Source: Larus michahellis (lineage: Eukaryota > Chordata > Aves > Charadriiformes > Laridae). Taken from it: a DNA stretch of 64,000 nucleotides. The notes beneath the pieces were generated by a model that saw only the letters and a program-made list of their open reading frames with translations, made no database searches and was not told where the DNA came from. A program made the translations under genes and the position numbers. Of the stretch, positions 26,251 through 39,439 are shown piece after piece; position 1 is the first letter of the stretch; each line of letters starts with the position of its first letter. Location: assembly GCF_964199755.1 (NCBI RefSeq), contig NC_133906.1, positions 2,356,001 to 2,420,000 on the forward strand. The letters are read 5' to 3'.

Positions 26251-29200
26251 ACAGCCTACCTGCAACAGTTGTCCTACTTCCTTGCTCTTGGGTGTGCTGG
26301 TGTCAGACAGTGGCAGGATTGGGAGGAGACAACAGCGAAACACCTCTGGAGGCTTGTCAAACCCTGTTGAGCTGCAGAACACGGCACTGCCCAGACAGTG
26401 GGAGCACATGAGGCACAGAAGGGTTTGCCTTTGGGGTGGTTTGTGCAGGTTTGGGCAAAAAAAAAGGGAAAATAAAGAAAAACTCTTGTCACAGCAGGGT
26501 ATGTCAGGTTTGTGAGAGGAAGAGAAGCCCCTTCGGTGAAGGTTTCCATGACAAAGCCTGATGGAGCTCCCCACCAGAGCGTGGCTGATGACAACTGGTC
26601 CTCTGTTTTGTGCTACTGCCTCTTGTCTGTTGGCTGAGTAAGAAGATGCCAGTGGCAGGAGCTCCCACAGGTGTCCCCATGGTGCCCCAGGGCGTGTGGG
26701 TGCTGTGGTGGGAGTCACTGGTGCCGCTGTGCTCTGTCCCCAGGTCCATACTGCATCTGGCTTCCCGTTGGGTCCACACTGGATCCGGGAGGCAGTAGGC
26801 AGGCAGTGGGGATGTGGGACTGTGAAGCTGTGGGGATGTGGGGACCTGAGCACCCCGTGTTGCCTGTGCCTCATGCAGCCAGCCAAATCGCCCATGTCCT
26901 CAGTGTTACTTGTCCAGCTGGTGATTTTCCAAGGAGGGGCATGGCCACCATGAATTTGCCCAGAGAAGGGTTACACAAGGAGCAAGAGACTGTCCTGGCT
27001 TGGGTGTGATCTCAGCTCTCTTCAGACTTTTTAGGGTCCTGCCCCGTTCCCCCTAACACCTCTAAAGCGTGAGCTGCCTGCCTCTGCATCCCTGACCTGC
27101 TGGTGCCCATCAAGGGGTTTTCTTGCAAGCAGCGCTGAAACTCAGCAGTCTCTGGTGGGTTTTGGTGTACCAGAAAGTTCCCAGGCAGGGGGAGAGGGGT
27201 CGTCCAGGCGCTCATGGCAGTGGGACCACTGGCGCCGCCCCACCACCCTAGCTGTGGGCAGTGGCATGGGGTTGCAAGAGAAAACATCCCTCCCCATAAC
27301 CCGGCAGGCTCTAGAGATCACGTTTCTGGCATTTAGCTGGAAGCTGAAGTGCAGGAGACGGGGCTCTGGCAGGGATCCCAGCACTCTCCGCTTTACTGGT
27401 AGTGGGGTGGGGAGCTGCCGCGGCTCGGCAGGAGGCCAGCCGGGGGCTGGGGTGCGGGGAGGAGGATGCTCTTGCAGGGATGCAGCCCTGGGAGCCGGCT
27501 GGAGCGGGAGAGGGCAGAAAGGAGGGTGGAAAAGCAAGGAAGGGTGCCAGGCAGGAGCAGTGGGTGAGGTGGGAGCCCTGCTCGCCGCAGGGATGCAGTC
27601 TGCCTCGGGAGGCTGTGGTGAGCTCCAGCGCGTTAGATGCAAATTGCTCCAGCCCTGTTCACCCGCTCTGCTTAGCTCTCCTACATGGCTCTGTGCACAC
27701 GCCTGCTCTCCCAAAGGCAAATGTGAGAAAGCAGAGGCTGTTTGTCACCCTCTTTAAACCTGTGTGCAAGTGAGCGTGGGGACGTGCTCCTGGGCTGAAC
27801 GTGGCTCGCCTCCATCACAGAGTGCTGGCTGGAGGAGACCCAGCAACTGACTGCAAGGGGGATTCCTGCTTTGGCTACAATGGCTTGATGATTTTTTGTC
27901 CCCCCAGTGTTGAAGGGGTCTCTCTCCACTGCCAGCTTTGCTCATCCCACCAGCAGTGGTGGCATACTGGGGCAGTGGGGCAACTGGGGCCGTGGCGGGA
28001 CAGCGTTGTGTTGGGGTCTCCTGCTCCTGGTTGTGTGCCCCCAGAGCATGCCAGCCTGCTTGTCTGGGAGTCATGCAGGGAACTAGCTCGCAGAACCGAG
28101 CCAGGTTAAAATACATGGATATATATGGCAAAAGAAAGGGCTATTTTTACCCTGCATTAGTTCCTGGATCTGACGTCCCCTGGCAGTCCTCACGGCTGTG
28201 ACAGAAGTGCTGGGCGGCACTGGGGCAAGAGTGAGGGGATATGGCATGGGAGACCCTGAGCTGGCATCGGTGCCAATGCAGGTCGTGCGCACTGCAGGAC
28301 ACAGGGTCACCTCCCAGAGGCACTTACACCAGGCTGCAGCCCTGCCGGAGCCAGCCGGAGCACCAGATGGGGAAGAGCTGCTCTGCCACCCCCTCCCCAG
28401 CTGCATGGTCCTGCTACCCCAACTCATCACCACGCAGACACGAGTTGATTTGGTGAAAAAAAATGCTCCTTTTTCCTTTTTTTCCTTTGCTGTATCACTT
28501 CCTAGATGGATAGCTTGCTGGCTGAGCTGTCTGCTCCACAGCATCCCTGTGGCCAGTGCCAGCACAAGGAGGGAGCGAGACTGTTTGTTCTCAAGGGAAA
28601 TGGGCATTCCCTGCAGATGGGAATATTTCTGCAGCCTTTTCCCCTAGGGCTGTATCAAACAGCAATACCCCCTGCGTTGCTCCCATTCCTTTCTTGTGCT
28701 TCAGAGCACATTTACTGTGTCCCACTTCATGGGAACTTAAACCCATCTTGGCAGCCAGGGCCTGGCCGGTGCTCCAGCCTCAGGGAGTGCAGGAGCCTCC
28801 TGCCCAGGATGCCAGGGAGCTGACAGGGAAATCCATGGTCTGCTAGAGGGCACTGCATCTCGCACAACCTTCTTGGCATGATCTGTGCCCCTTCTCTGCC
28901 ATGCCTGGCTCATCAGCAGGTTGTGAGACTGTGGATACCACTTGGCCAGGGCTGTGCTGCCGGGGCAGGTGCTCCTGTGAACATCTACCTTGTCTTTCTC
29001 TGTGTATCTCCTCCCCAGGCTGAGGGTTCATTGGTGTGGAGCTCGGTGACCTTTGGGAAAGCCAAGAGCTAATGCTGCTAACATCACACGACACCTCAGA
29101 CAGGTGCTGAGGCTCAGTGTTTCTTAGCACACACCATAAGCCACCTGTAGCTGCTGTCCCCTCCTCTGCTCAGGACCACAGCTGTCCTCTCCCCAGTCTT

Positions 29201-31275
29201 TGCAGGGATGCTAATGCTCGCTTGCTATGGCTCCCGCATATTTCTTCTCAAAACACCAACCTCAGTTTGGCAGGAACAGCCTGCACTGCTTGTCCCCAGT
29301 TATAACTCTCAGCTGGTTGTATTAAATAGGATGGTTGGATCGGCCTGTGCTGGGCTGAAGATTGCCGTCTCTTCATCACTATTTACTGCTCTGCCAGGCT
29401 CGTGTGTCAGCTGCAAATATTAGCAGTAAGATTTTAGATTTACTTCCAGACCACTGGTGAAAATGTGGCATAGCAATGAACAGCACTTTTGCTGGTCTCT
29501 GCATCCTCTGGGGAAGTCTCAAGCGTGAGCGTTTCAGGGAGCAGACGCGGACTCACGAGTGGAGGGGACAGCCTTGGGCTGGTGGGTACCCTCCTTGGTC
29601 CCAGGGGTGACCCCGCTGCCTGTGCTGAGGTGCTGCATGGCCATAAATCACTGCCCAGCGTGCCCAGGAGACCTGAGATTTGTTTGTGATGGTTGTCTTC
29701 TGCCGTGGAGGTTCAATGGCTGCTTCACCAGCAAAGCAACTGGTCTGGCAGCGCAGGCAGAGGGTGGAGCAGGTAACAGGGACAGGAAACACTGCCCTCA
29801 AATTAGCCCACCCAGGTGGTGAATCAGAGCCTTTCCTAACCCTGGCTATTCAACTACTGATTGATTGAATAAACATGTCATAATAACAGCTCATAACCTG
29901 TAAAGTGGCACCCATTATGTGCGGGTGCTCTGATTCCGGAGCAGATACCGGCAGAAAGCATCTCGCCTCCTCTGTACCTGGTGAGGAAACTCTGTGCAGG
30001 TGAGAAAACCGCCGGACAGCAAGGTGAGACTCTTACGGGCTTTACTGGTTTGGGTCTTGCCGCAGAAGAAGTCAGACTGGTCCCCACCGTGCCACCAGCA
30101 CACGCTTCAGCATCACTGCTGTGTGAAAGAAAGGAAAACCTAGTCCTTGCTTTTTTTTTCTTTTTTTTTTTTAACGTCCATTATATTCGACATGAGACAG
30201 CAAGAAAGGCTGCATGACTCAGATCTTTGCAATGCAGCTCAACTATAGCTTCCTGTGTCTCAAGGAGGACAGCCACTGGCTGAGGGTCGCTACATCAGTT
30301 TTCTCTAAATTCCTCTTCCGTGGGAAACGCGGGGTCCTCCAGGCTCGACTTCCCCTGGGCAAATTGCCTGTCCTGCTGGAGGACAGGGTGAGCTTGCGTG
30401 GGCCCCTGGGTCTCACAAACGCAGGTGGCAGCACACGAAATCCTGAATCCACGGAGGATGTACGGGGGAAGAGGGGGTCACATTTGGGGAGTGAAATGCA
30501 GCCTGAGCAAAGCCATCTTGAGCAGCTTTCCGAGGAGCTCTGGGTCCTGCTCATCTGGTGGTCTGGTGCTGCTGCAGGAAGCCGTGGGCTTTCTGGTGCT
30601 GATGGGACACAACGCTGCTCGCTGGGGCTCGATTGCATTTTCTCAGCTCAGAGCAGGTTTTCTCCGTGGGCCCGGTGCGAAGTGCGGCAGGCGTTTTCAT
30701 GCACTGGTAATCTGTAACAATAGGGTGAAAATCTCTCCTGCATTGTTGTCAAGTTTCAAATCTCCAATGGGTTGGAACAGAGACAAAGCTCTTCTGGTTT
30801 GCTCCTTTTCCATCTCTCGTCAGCCGGGCTGAGTGGGCAGATCTCTCCAGAGCTAGGCAGGCAGGGAGCTGCGAGAAGATGTTTTCTAGTTTCATGCTCT
30901 TTACACTGTGATGTGTCCTCCAGGACCTCTTGTTTCCATTTTGTTGGATGAGAGGCAGCGTGTGGCCCACTGCTCCCCTTCAGATCTGTTCCCTGGGGTC
31001 CCAGGTGTTTACCTGAGCAAGGGGAGCTGAAGGGATCTGCTCCAGCTACCCAGCCCCTGTGCTTCCCACAGCTCCCGAGGTGCTGCCTACCCAGAGATCA
31101 GAGGAATTGCAGTCTGAGTTGACCATCCCTGAGAGCCCAGGAGCTTTTAAAGCTGGGAGCAAACATTGCTCTTTATGGGCACTTTGATGAGTGCTGGTCA
31201 GAGGAGGGCGGGGAGGGATTTGCAGGATCTTTCTGGGGATGGGAGTGCCATACAGGGCTGGAACCAGCAGTTCCC
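26251..31275. other. Upstream non-coding DNA, region C
   Basis: No gene was recognised. An AT-rich patch at 29825-29955 (with GATTGATTGAATAAACATG) could be a small conserved element. A T-rich tract with one C interruption is at about 30150-30172. The rest is GC-rich single-copy-like sequence with only short, overlapping open frames. Confidence 0.6.
30150..30172. repeat. Poly-T tract
   Basis: Two T runs separated by one C. No retrotransposon was recognised on its right in reverse orientation. Confidence 0.8.
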
Positions 31276-31830
31276 ACTCCATCTGTACTCAGCACTGGTG
31301 AGGCCACACCTTGAGTATCGTGTCCAGTTCTGGGCACCTCAATATGAGAGAGATCTCGAGGTGCTGGAGAGAGTGCAGAGGAGGGCAACGAAGCTGGTGA
31401 AGGGCCTGGAGAATAAATCTTATGAGGAGCGATTGAAGGAGCTGGGACTGTTTAGTTTGAGGAAGAGGAGGCTGAGGGGAGACCTCATCACTCTCTACAA
31501 CTACTTGAAAGGACATTGTAGAGAGGTTGGTGCTGGTCTCTTCTTGCAGGTGATTAGTGATAGAACAAGAGGGAATGGGTTCAAGCTGCATCAGGGTAGG
31601 TTTAGACTGGACATTAGGAAACAATTCTTCACAGAAGAAGTGGTCAGACACTGGAATAGGCTGCCCAGGGAGGTGATGGAGTCACCATCCCTGGATGTGT
31701 TTGAGTCGTTTAGATGTGTTAGGGGATATGGTGCAGGGGAGAACTTTGTGAAGGGGGGTTGATGGTTGGACTCGATGATCCCAAAGGTCTTTTCCAACCT
31801 AAACGATTCTGTGATTCTATTCTATGATCT
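31276..31830 (+). mobile_element. CR1 LINE 3' fragment with intact terminal reading frame
   Basis: This is the best-preserved CR1 copy here. From [12 protein letters not shown] through [40 protein letters not shown] and ITLYNYLKG to [19 protein letters not shown] the frame has no stop before 31760-31762. This region is the C-terminal part of CR1 ORF2, downstream of the polymerase core. The 3' UTR follows, and the end is GATTCTGTGATTCTATTCTATGAT. The 5' truncation removes the endonuclease and most of the polymerase, so it cannot move by itself. The neighbouring CR1 at 32.1 kb lies tail-to-tail with it. Confidence 0.94.
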
Positions 31831-32102
31831 GCACCTCCATGCATTTCCATATCTCCCCATGCTCTCCTCCCTGCTTCATGGGTCTCCACAGGTCGCTGAC
31901 ATCCTTCCCTGCAGCCATTGTTGGGAAGGTACCACCTCCACCATCTAGAACTGGGGATACATTGCCCAGGGTGCTGCAGGCTCAGGGGTATCTCCTCATC
32001 ATCCTCATCCCTATACCTCCATCACTGCTGGTGCTGTGTTTATCTGCCTCCAGTGCAGAACAGGCTACACCAACAGAGCAAACACCCCTCCAGCCCTACA
32101 GC

Positions 32103-32540
32103 AATCATAGAATCATAGAATCATAGGGATGGAAGGGACCTCTGGAGATCATCTAGTCCAACCCCCTGCCAGAGCAGGGTCACCCACAGCAGGTGGCACA
32201 GGAACGCCTCCAGGTGGGTTTGGAATGTCTCCAGAGATGGAGACTCCACCACCTGTCTGGGCAGCCTGGGCCAGGGCTCTGCCACCCTCACAGCAAAGAA
32301 GTTCCTCCTCACGTTGACATGGAACTTCCTATGGTCAAGTTTGTGCCCGTTACCTCTTGTCCTGTCACTGGGAACCACTGAGAAGAGCCTGGCCCCGTCC
32401 TCCTGACACCCGCCCTTTAAGTATTTATAAGTGTTGATAAGGTCCCCCCTCAGTTGTCTTTTTTCCAGACGGAAGAGACCCAAATCCCTCAGCCTTTCTT
32501 CATCAGAGAGGTGTTCCAGTCCCCTCATCATCTTGGTATC
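32103..32540 (-). mobile_element. CR1 LINE 3' fragment (reverse orientation)
   Basis: Read on the minus strand, the frame shows [20 protein letters not shown] and [10 protein letters not shown], then the 3' UTR with the [19 protein letters not shown] region, ending in three ATCATAGA-type units at 32103-32127. The 5' end is truncated at about 32540. The frame stays open on the minus strand from 32531 to 32121, through the element's own terminal region. This is typical of a CR1 subfamily different from the three + strand copies. Confidence 0.93.
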
Positions 32541-35500
32541 CCTTAATGCCTTTGCTGGAGCCTCCAGTGCAACGCCCCTACGCCACCAGCAATGTCCCCC
32601 GACTAGAGCAGTGTCCTCACCAGCTCCCCAGCCCCTCTGCCATGAGCCCCAACGCCCTCACTGAGGCATTTCCCCTGTGGCCTGGAGGTTCCTCTCTGCC
32701 ACCCTGGGGAGAAGGCAGGGAAGGATATAACCCCCCTGGTATTTTCCAAGCCTGTCTTCCAAGCCTGTCTCCGCAGGAGCTGCACCTCCCACTGCGTCTG
32801 GAGGCAGTGTGGGGAGCTGCCAGCTGGGCTGAGCTGCCTGAGCACCCATCTCCGCTGCGAGGGCCGCGCAACCCACGCGGGCAGCACCAGGTCACGCTGC
32901 AAGACTCATTTCTATTCCTCAGCGTGCGGTGGGTGCCTGTCTCTGCTCGGGGTGGTTCTGGCTCTCCACTAGCAGGTGGCCCGCTGGGGTTTGCTGGCAG
33001 CCGTAAGGGGAGGGTATTTTTAGCTTTCCACTCCCTCTTGCTGTGGGCGGCATGTGGCGTTTATTTGTCGTTAAAGTATTTGTAATTAGGGTGGCAGGCT
33101 GCTTACGTGGCAGGAGTGATGGCACAGAGCTGAAACGTGCTAAAGCTCCCATCACTAACCCCCGAGGCCCTGGGTCCTGCAGGCACTCCCTGGTCCCATG
33201 CCCAAAGGTCCTGTTGACTCTCCCCATGTCAAAGGGGAGCTGCATGGCTTGGTTAGAAATGCGAGACACCCAAGCCAGATGGTCATGAGCTGTTGTGAGA
33301 AGCACAGGGCAACTTCCAGGGTCATAAACCCATCCCCATTTAGCACAGGCACCACCATCGAGGCCATGCTCAGGTTCTGTGTGAAAGCATTTCAGTGCAC
33401 CCCTGGTAGATGCCATCTCTTGTCAGGCAAGAGCTGCATTCTCTCTCCAGCCTCCATGTGTCCATGTCCAGTTTGGACCCACTTTTTCTCATGCCAGCCC
33501 CTTGGCTCGGCTCCTGGTATTCCTAGGCCTGTATCCAAGCTCCCTGCCTGCCTGTCCTGCTCCTCCCTGCCTGCTCATGCACCTCCTGCACACGTGTCTG
33601 GGGAGAAAACACCTTGTAGCTGCGAAACGGTGCCCTGCAGGAAAATGCTATCCAACCTGTTGGGGTAGCTCTCTTTTCCCAAACCCCCGCAGGCTGACGG
33701 AGCCTCCCTGGCACGTGAAGTCCTCACTGCAAGGATCACGCATTCCCTGGCATGGGGGAGAACCCTGCTGGAGGCAGCTCTGGGGCACGGGGCCAGGCGT
33801 AGTGTCAGTCTTGCTGGAAACCCGAATGAGGAGCACTGCACGTGGAGTGCGTGCCCCATCCTGGTGCAGGGCCAGGCTGCATGCAAGCCCCACACTCCGC
33901 AGCGTGGTGAGGAGGGTGAGTCCAGCCTCTCTGACAGCCTTGGGCTCCTTCTTGCGCGGGTGTCACACCTCTGGCTCCACTGCCTGGATCAACACTTGCT
34001 GCTCCCCCTCCATCCCCTCTCCCCCAACCTGAGGGCGCTGATTCCCTGGAAGCGCGCTGGGGTGCCGTATGTCAGAGCCAGACTTTCAGAAGCTGGCACC
34101 GGCCCAGCTTTGCTGCTGCAGCGCCTTGTGCTGGCATTAGAAACCCAGATCAGAGGCAGGGGGAGCATTAACCGGCGTTCACAAGAGTACCGGCTGCGGG
34201 AACTGTGTGGGAATTCAGTGCTGGGGAAGAAAACAGAGCCTGGGAAAGCAGATGCCAAAACGAACTTTGGAGACATCTCCCAGAGCTGAACAGGAGGATG
34301 CTCTGGCTGTTTTGCTGCCCTGCACCCTCTGTCGCTTACCCCATGATAAGACATGTGCTTGCACATACTCTGTGCACGCATGGGTGTGTGTGTGCGAGCT
34401 CATGGGTATCTTCCCTGCAGTGACACAGCTCTGGGGAATGCCCAGGTGTGGGCAACCACCTTAAAAAGGACCTGTTGCAGCAGCCTCTCCAGTGCCTGCG
34501 TGGCAGAGAGCAGACAGGAGGTGACTTGACTCACTGCAGGTCCAGACACCGTGGGAGGGTTGGTTTCAGGTCCTGGCTCCACCAGGCTCCCAGTATGACC
34601 AGTGATAGCTCCTGGCTTGTGCCTACATCCCCAGGAACCCAGGTTCAAAGGTGGTGTCGCACAGTCTCACTGCTTGCATGTGGCTCCACCTAAGAGCCTT
34701 CACGTTGCCTAGGAAGAATTGAGGGCGAAATTCCTGCAAAACTGTAGTGCATTTGGCCTCTGCATGTCCAAACAGTATCCCCACATGGGTGGGAGCCTTC
34801 ATATGGATCCATGTGCATGTTTCCTCAGGAGCTCAGCCAATGCCTGTGCCTCAGCAACACTGGTATCTATGTGCACACAGTGAAGGCATGGTCAGGGCAG
34901 GTGCCTGCCTGTTCCTAGCAAGCCAGGCTGCATCTCAGGGCAGTCAGACATCATGGGTAACCTGGGAAGATCCTCTTCCTGGGGACCCTCAAGCCTCCTG
35001 ATCTTGTTGCAGCTGGGTGTCTGCAGCACTGGGTCTGGAGCAATGCTTCACAGGTGCCGGGTGATGGAAGAGCAGGCAGAGAAAACCTTCCCAATGAGGA
35101 TGATGCAGTAACCGTGGATACCAGAAAGGTAATTGGTGAGAAAGGAAAAATCTGAAAAAGGCACCTGCTGCTGAATTCAGCCATCACGAAGCTCTTTGAG
35201 GTAGCTGCCGATTTACACATCAAAAGAGGAAACTGAGAAAGCCTGCCCAAAGGTTGCAGCTGAACTGTGCTCAGGTCCTCACCCAGATGGCTACTGGCCT
35301 CAGCAGATGGGGTAGGACGCATCCCTCCCAGCTGAAACTGCCTCCCCGTTGAGTCTGCTCTGAGCTGTCCCTTTATAGGCTGTGGGAGAGATGGACACCT
35401 CTGGAAGACAATTTGTGACGTTCTGAGGTAGCTCCAAGACAGGTCTCTCGTCTCTCAACTGCTTCTGGAGCAGCCCGTGGACACAGATTCCAGGGTTTGG

Positions 35501-36604
35501 TTATATGAGGGAATGACTAGTGGGATGGAAAGCACCACTATGAAGTTTTCATGGCCAGGGATCCCACACATGTGTGGCTGGACAGCCACCAACCCTGATG
35601 CCTTAGCTGCCATGGTAGGGGTGGTTTTCCTCAGCCTTTTGCCTTCTGCCTTGTGCTGCAGCCTTGTCCCAAGCTTCACAGAGGGATGGGCAGTGGAAGG
35701 GGCATTCCCCACTCAGAGTGCTCATACCTACTAAATCTCATGGTTCCTCTTTTGCCCTTCCACCAAGAGAGCTGGCACCATGTGCACATCCCTAGCAGAT
35801 CAGGATGGAGGGGGATTGCTTTCTATGCTGTGGCAAAAAAAACTTTCTGAAGGGTTTGCTGCAATCAACCAGATTTTGCCACCAGATGACCACAGTTTTG
35901 CAGGGCAAAATATCTTGTCTGATAAAGCAGATTTTGGACCATCACAATCATCAGTTTCAGTTATAGCCCTTTCTTCTATTCACAGAGTTGGGCCTAGAGG
36001 AGAAAAAGAATGGAGCGTACAAGGAGAAGGCTGAGAAGCTGTTTCACAAGGGACCTCTCCTTGAACTGTTTTCATCCTGTACATGACTGGGCTGGTAATG
36101 GTGCGGAAGTGGAGGCTCAGCGGGTCCCAGGATGACAGCAGCACTTTCCATGGTGTTTTACAACCTGTCAGTGGGGCAGACTGGCTCTTGAGACCCTGCT
36201 GAAGGGGACACGCATCTCGTGGTCCCCATCTGCTGTTAGGTTTGTCCATCCATCTCCTGTCCTGTCTTGTTTCCTGGATGATCTCCACACACACTGGGTT
36301 TTGGACCTGCAGCCCTGCTTTTGCTGGGCCCTCAGGAGCCTGTTGTCCTCCAACAGCCTGCGCTGGCCTTTTCCAAAAAACAGTTCCCAGGAGCAGACAG
36401 ACAACATCTTCTCTGGCAAAAGGGATGGGGCCAGGTTGAAGCCCCCCCTGAGGTCTTGGTGCTTGCAAGGGATGCAGCTTTCCACGCTCACCCCGCAACC
36501 CCCGTCAGCCCTGGCCGTGCCATTTCCAGCCAGCAAGCCTCAAGGAAGCTCTTTGTTGCCGAGTGCAACAAAACCAGCTGCAGCCGATTATACCACCTTG
36601 GGGG

Positions 36605-36650
36605 GTGAGGAACACGTATGTGAGGAACACGTTGGGGTGAGGAACAAGTG
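36605..36650. repeat. Short tandem repeat, three units
   Basis: GTGAGGAACA(C/A)GT occurs at 36605, 36620 and 36637, with spacings of 15 and 17 bases. Confidence 0.8.
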
Positions 36651-36904
36651 TCCAACACCCAGCATTGGGAGCCTGCCTGTCTCCCAGCACAGGGAAGAGG
36701 GGAGCATCCTGTATTGCCCTGAGACCTACCGCAGCTGGCCAAAGCCAGGAGCCCTGCTCAGAAACTGGGGCCAAGCTGGAGAACTCAGGGATCCCAGGGA
36801 ACTGGGAGAACAAAGCGGTGGCCTGGCCAAGGCAGGAGCAGTGTGGGGCCGGCTGGCCCTGGCCTCAGATGCAGCCCACATTAGCAGCCTGCCTGGAGTC
36901 TGTG

Positions 36905-37100
36905 TATTAGCCGTGAATTAATGTCCTGCAGAGACTGGGAACCGGGATCATGCGGGGATTAAAGAGGCATTACCCCTTTGTTAAAGCTGATGTTTTTGGG
37001 ATAATCTGGAAGCTTTAGCTAATACATTATTACAGAAACTCCTTCAATCACAGCGGCAGACAGTAAGCAGATTTGGATATTACTGCATAACTGTGCGCAG
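36905..37100. promoter_or_regulatory. Candidate conserved non-coding element
   Basis: This AT-rich island has GAATTAATG, GGGATTAAAG, CTTTGTTAAAG (SOX/TCF-like, 36976) and GGGATAATC in under 200 bases. It shows no repeat or coding signal and contrasts sharply with its flanks. Confidence 0.35.
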
Positions 37101-39439
37101 GCCTGCTGCTGCTATACTTCTCTGCCTGGGCAACATACAACACAGCCGTGTGTGTCCTGCCCTGGGAGCTCTCAAGAGACCCGGTAGTGGCCTTGTCTCT
37201 TAGAAGAGAACCCTGTCTGGAGATGCACAACCAAAGGAAGGCTGTGTCCTGGCCAGGGTGTTCAGGGCTCCTCTGGGGAAATCAGCAACTTCGGAGACAC
37301 TCAAGAGGCTTTGTCTGTGGAGGAGAGCACTGGGAGCTCCAGCCTGGGTAGGTGGCTCAGCCCATCCAAGCATCCATCAGCAGCACCATCCAGCTCACAG
37401 CTGCAAAGGGACGGAGGTAGCTGGGGCAGAGGCCGGGGATGGAGCCTGCTGTTCCCACAGCGGCTGGTGGCCAGGGATGGGGGGGACCTGGGAGAGGCCA
37501 TCGGGGTGCCAAACCTGGGAGCCCTCGGAACCTGCCTTGGCCTGATCCCTCCTCCTGCTTGAGAGATCAGCATAGAGCAGGGCTGAGTTTGCCGTGAGGA
37601 GGCAGCTGGACAGCAGGGTGCTGTTGAGAGGAGGCCAGCAGGGCCTTGGATCCCCAGATCAGGCAGGATGAAGCATCTTTGTAGCAGTGAGAAGCTCTTG
37701 CTGTTGCTGGTGGCACACATCTCCCCTTAGTGCTGCTGCTCCATCAGATCTGCTGCTGCTTGGAACCCAAAATTGGTCCCTCCTGTTTTCTCAGGAGCTG
37801 CAGCAGGTCTAACACAAGGTAACTTCTCTTCTTCCCAACGTGGACAGTAGCACCAGGATTTGAGGCTTGTGGAAGAAGCCACTTGACTATGCTCCCAGTG
37901 GTCCCAAGTGTGCAGGGCTTCACAGGTGGCTTCTCGGCACCACATTCCCAAGCTTTATTGGGACTTTCGTAGAGACACGTTCCCAGTATCTGTTATTCCA
38001 TCGCATATGGTGTCTCCCCAGGCATGACCCCACAGGGCAAGGAGTGCTGCCAGGAATGCTTTCCTAACTTCTGTCTGTCTGGGAGGGTGCAGGAAGCTCA
38101 TGTGTTCAACAGCTCACCGCTGACCTGGACTGAGGGGCCAGGCCCCCAGGTGCTCATCAGCAGAAATCATGGCAAGACACTGAAGGTCCTCAACGTCTCT
38201 CTCCTCTGGCTGAAGACGCTGGTCTGTAAGCAATCTGTGCTGAACACGGTCAGCCTCCACCCTGCCCAGGTTCCTGCCTGCTGGCAGGCCATCCTGAAGC
38301 TCAGCACTTCCCATCCCTCCACAAAGGCTTATGGAAATGAGAAAGTCATGGGGAAAGATTGCAAAATCCTACTGGGAGCAGTCCCCTGGGCACAGGGCAT
38401 GGTGTCTGCAGAGGGGCACGTGGAGCAGGAGGCAGGCAGGCTGAAATGAGAGGAGGCTGCAGGTGGAGGTGGGAGGAAACAGCAACTGCAGGAGTTGTTC
38501 CTACCGGGGTATCAGCTTCAAGTTCCAGTACTGTCCATGCCGGTTGATACCACGTTCTGTGCCTGTGCACCCCTGTGCACCCAATTCCCAAGCCTCGCTG
38601 TCCTACCTCAGCTGGAAGGCCACACAGGGCATGTCATTTATGCATCCCCTAGCATCAGCATGAGCCTAAGCCCTCTCTCTGAGCAGGGTGGCATGCCCTT
38701 TCCCTTCCCATACAGGTTCCCATTTAAGCTGTCCTCCCCCTGTGGGTCTCTCACCAGCCAGAGCCGGGTTTAACCTTAGTCCCTGCTCATGACTTTGCCT
38801 CCAATACTGCCTCTGAGGAATGCTGTGACTCCCACAAAGCGTTCCCGGAGACAGGGAGGCAGGGGATTAAAGCTGCCATGCCTGGGATTGAAGGAAGGAC
38901 AGTTCTCACTGCGACACATCTCCTAGGAGGGGTGGATGGAGATGAAGGAGGCTCAAACCTGGCCCACAGAGCTGTGGGAAAGGCAGAGACCCGAACGTGC
39001 CAGCGTGCAATGTGATGGGAGTGGGGCTCGAGCCTGCCTGGCAGTGCTTTGGGGGCAACTGGGAAGAGAAACAGGGAAGGTTTTTATTGCTCTTATTGGC
39101 AGATGCATGAGATTGTTTGAGCCAAATGCTGTTGAGAAAATAGATATTAACCTCCAGAGAGCTAACGGAAAGAAGGAGAAAATGCAGTGGGTAAAACATG
39201 GGATGGAAATTGTGAGGCAGAGATGACTGAGAGCACACACAGCCAATGCAACGTGCGCAGAGGGAAGCCTACTGGGGACGGGGGCATGGAGGAAACGTGG
39301 TGGAGATGCAGGACCAACTGGCCAAAGAGGGGGACATCCCGAAATGAAGTCCTCGTGCAGGAGCGGGGGGCCATGTTCCCAAACTCATCCTCCTCAGGCA
39401 GGGAAGCAAAAGGCAGAGATGGAGGATTCAAAGCCACAG

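Larger units (their letters stand above)
32541..39439. other. Upstream non-coding DNA, region D
   Basis: No gene was recognised. An AT-rich patch at 33005-33120, a short three-unit tandem repeat at 36605-36650 and a good candidate regulatory island at 36905-37100 are the only structured parts. Open frames such as the 206-codon + strand frame near 36.3-36.9 kb lack splice or family support. Confidence 0.6.
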
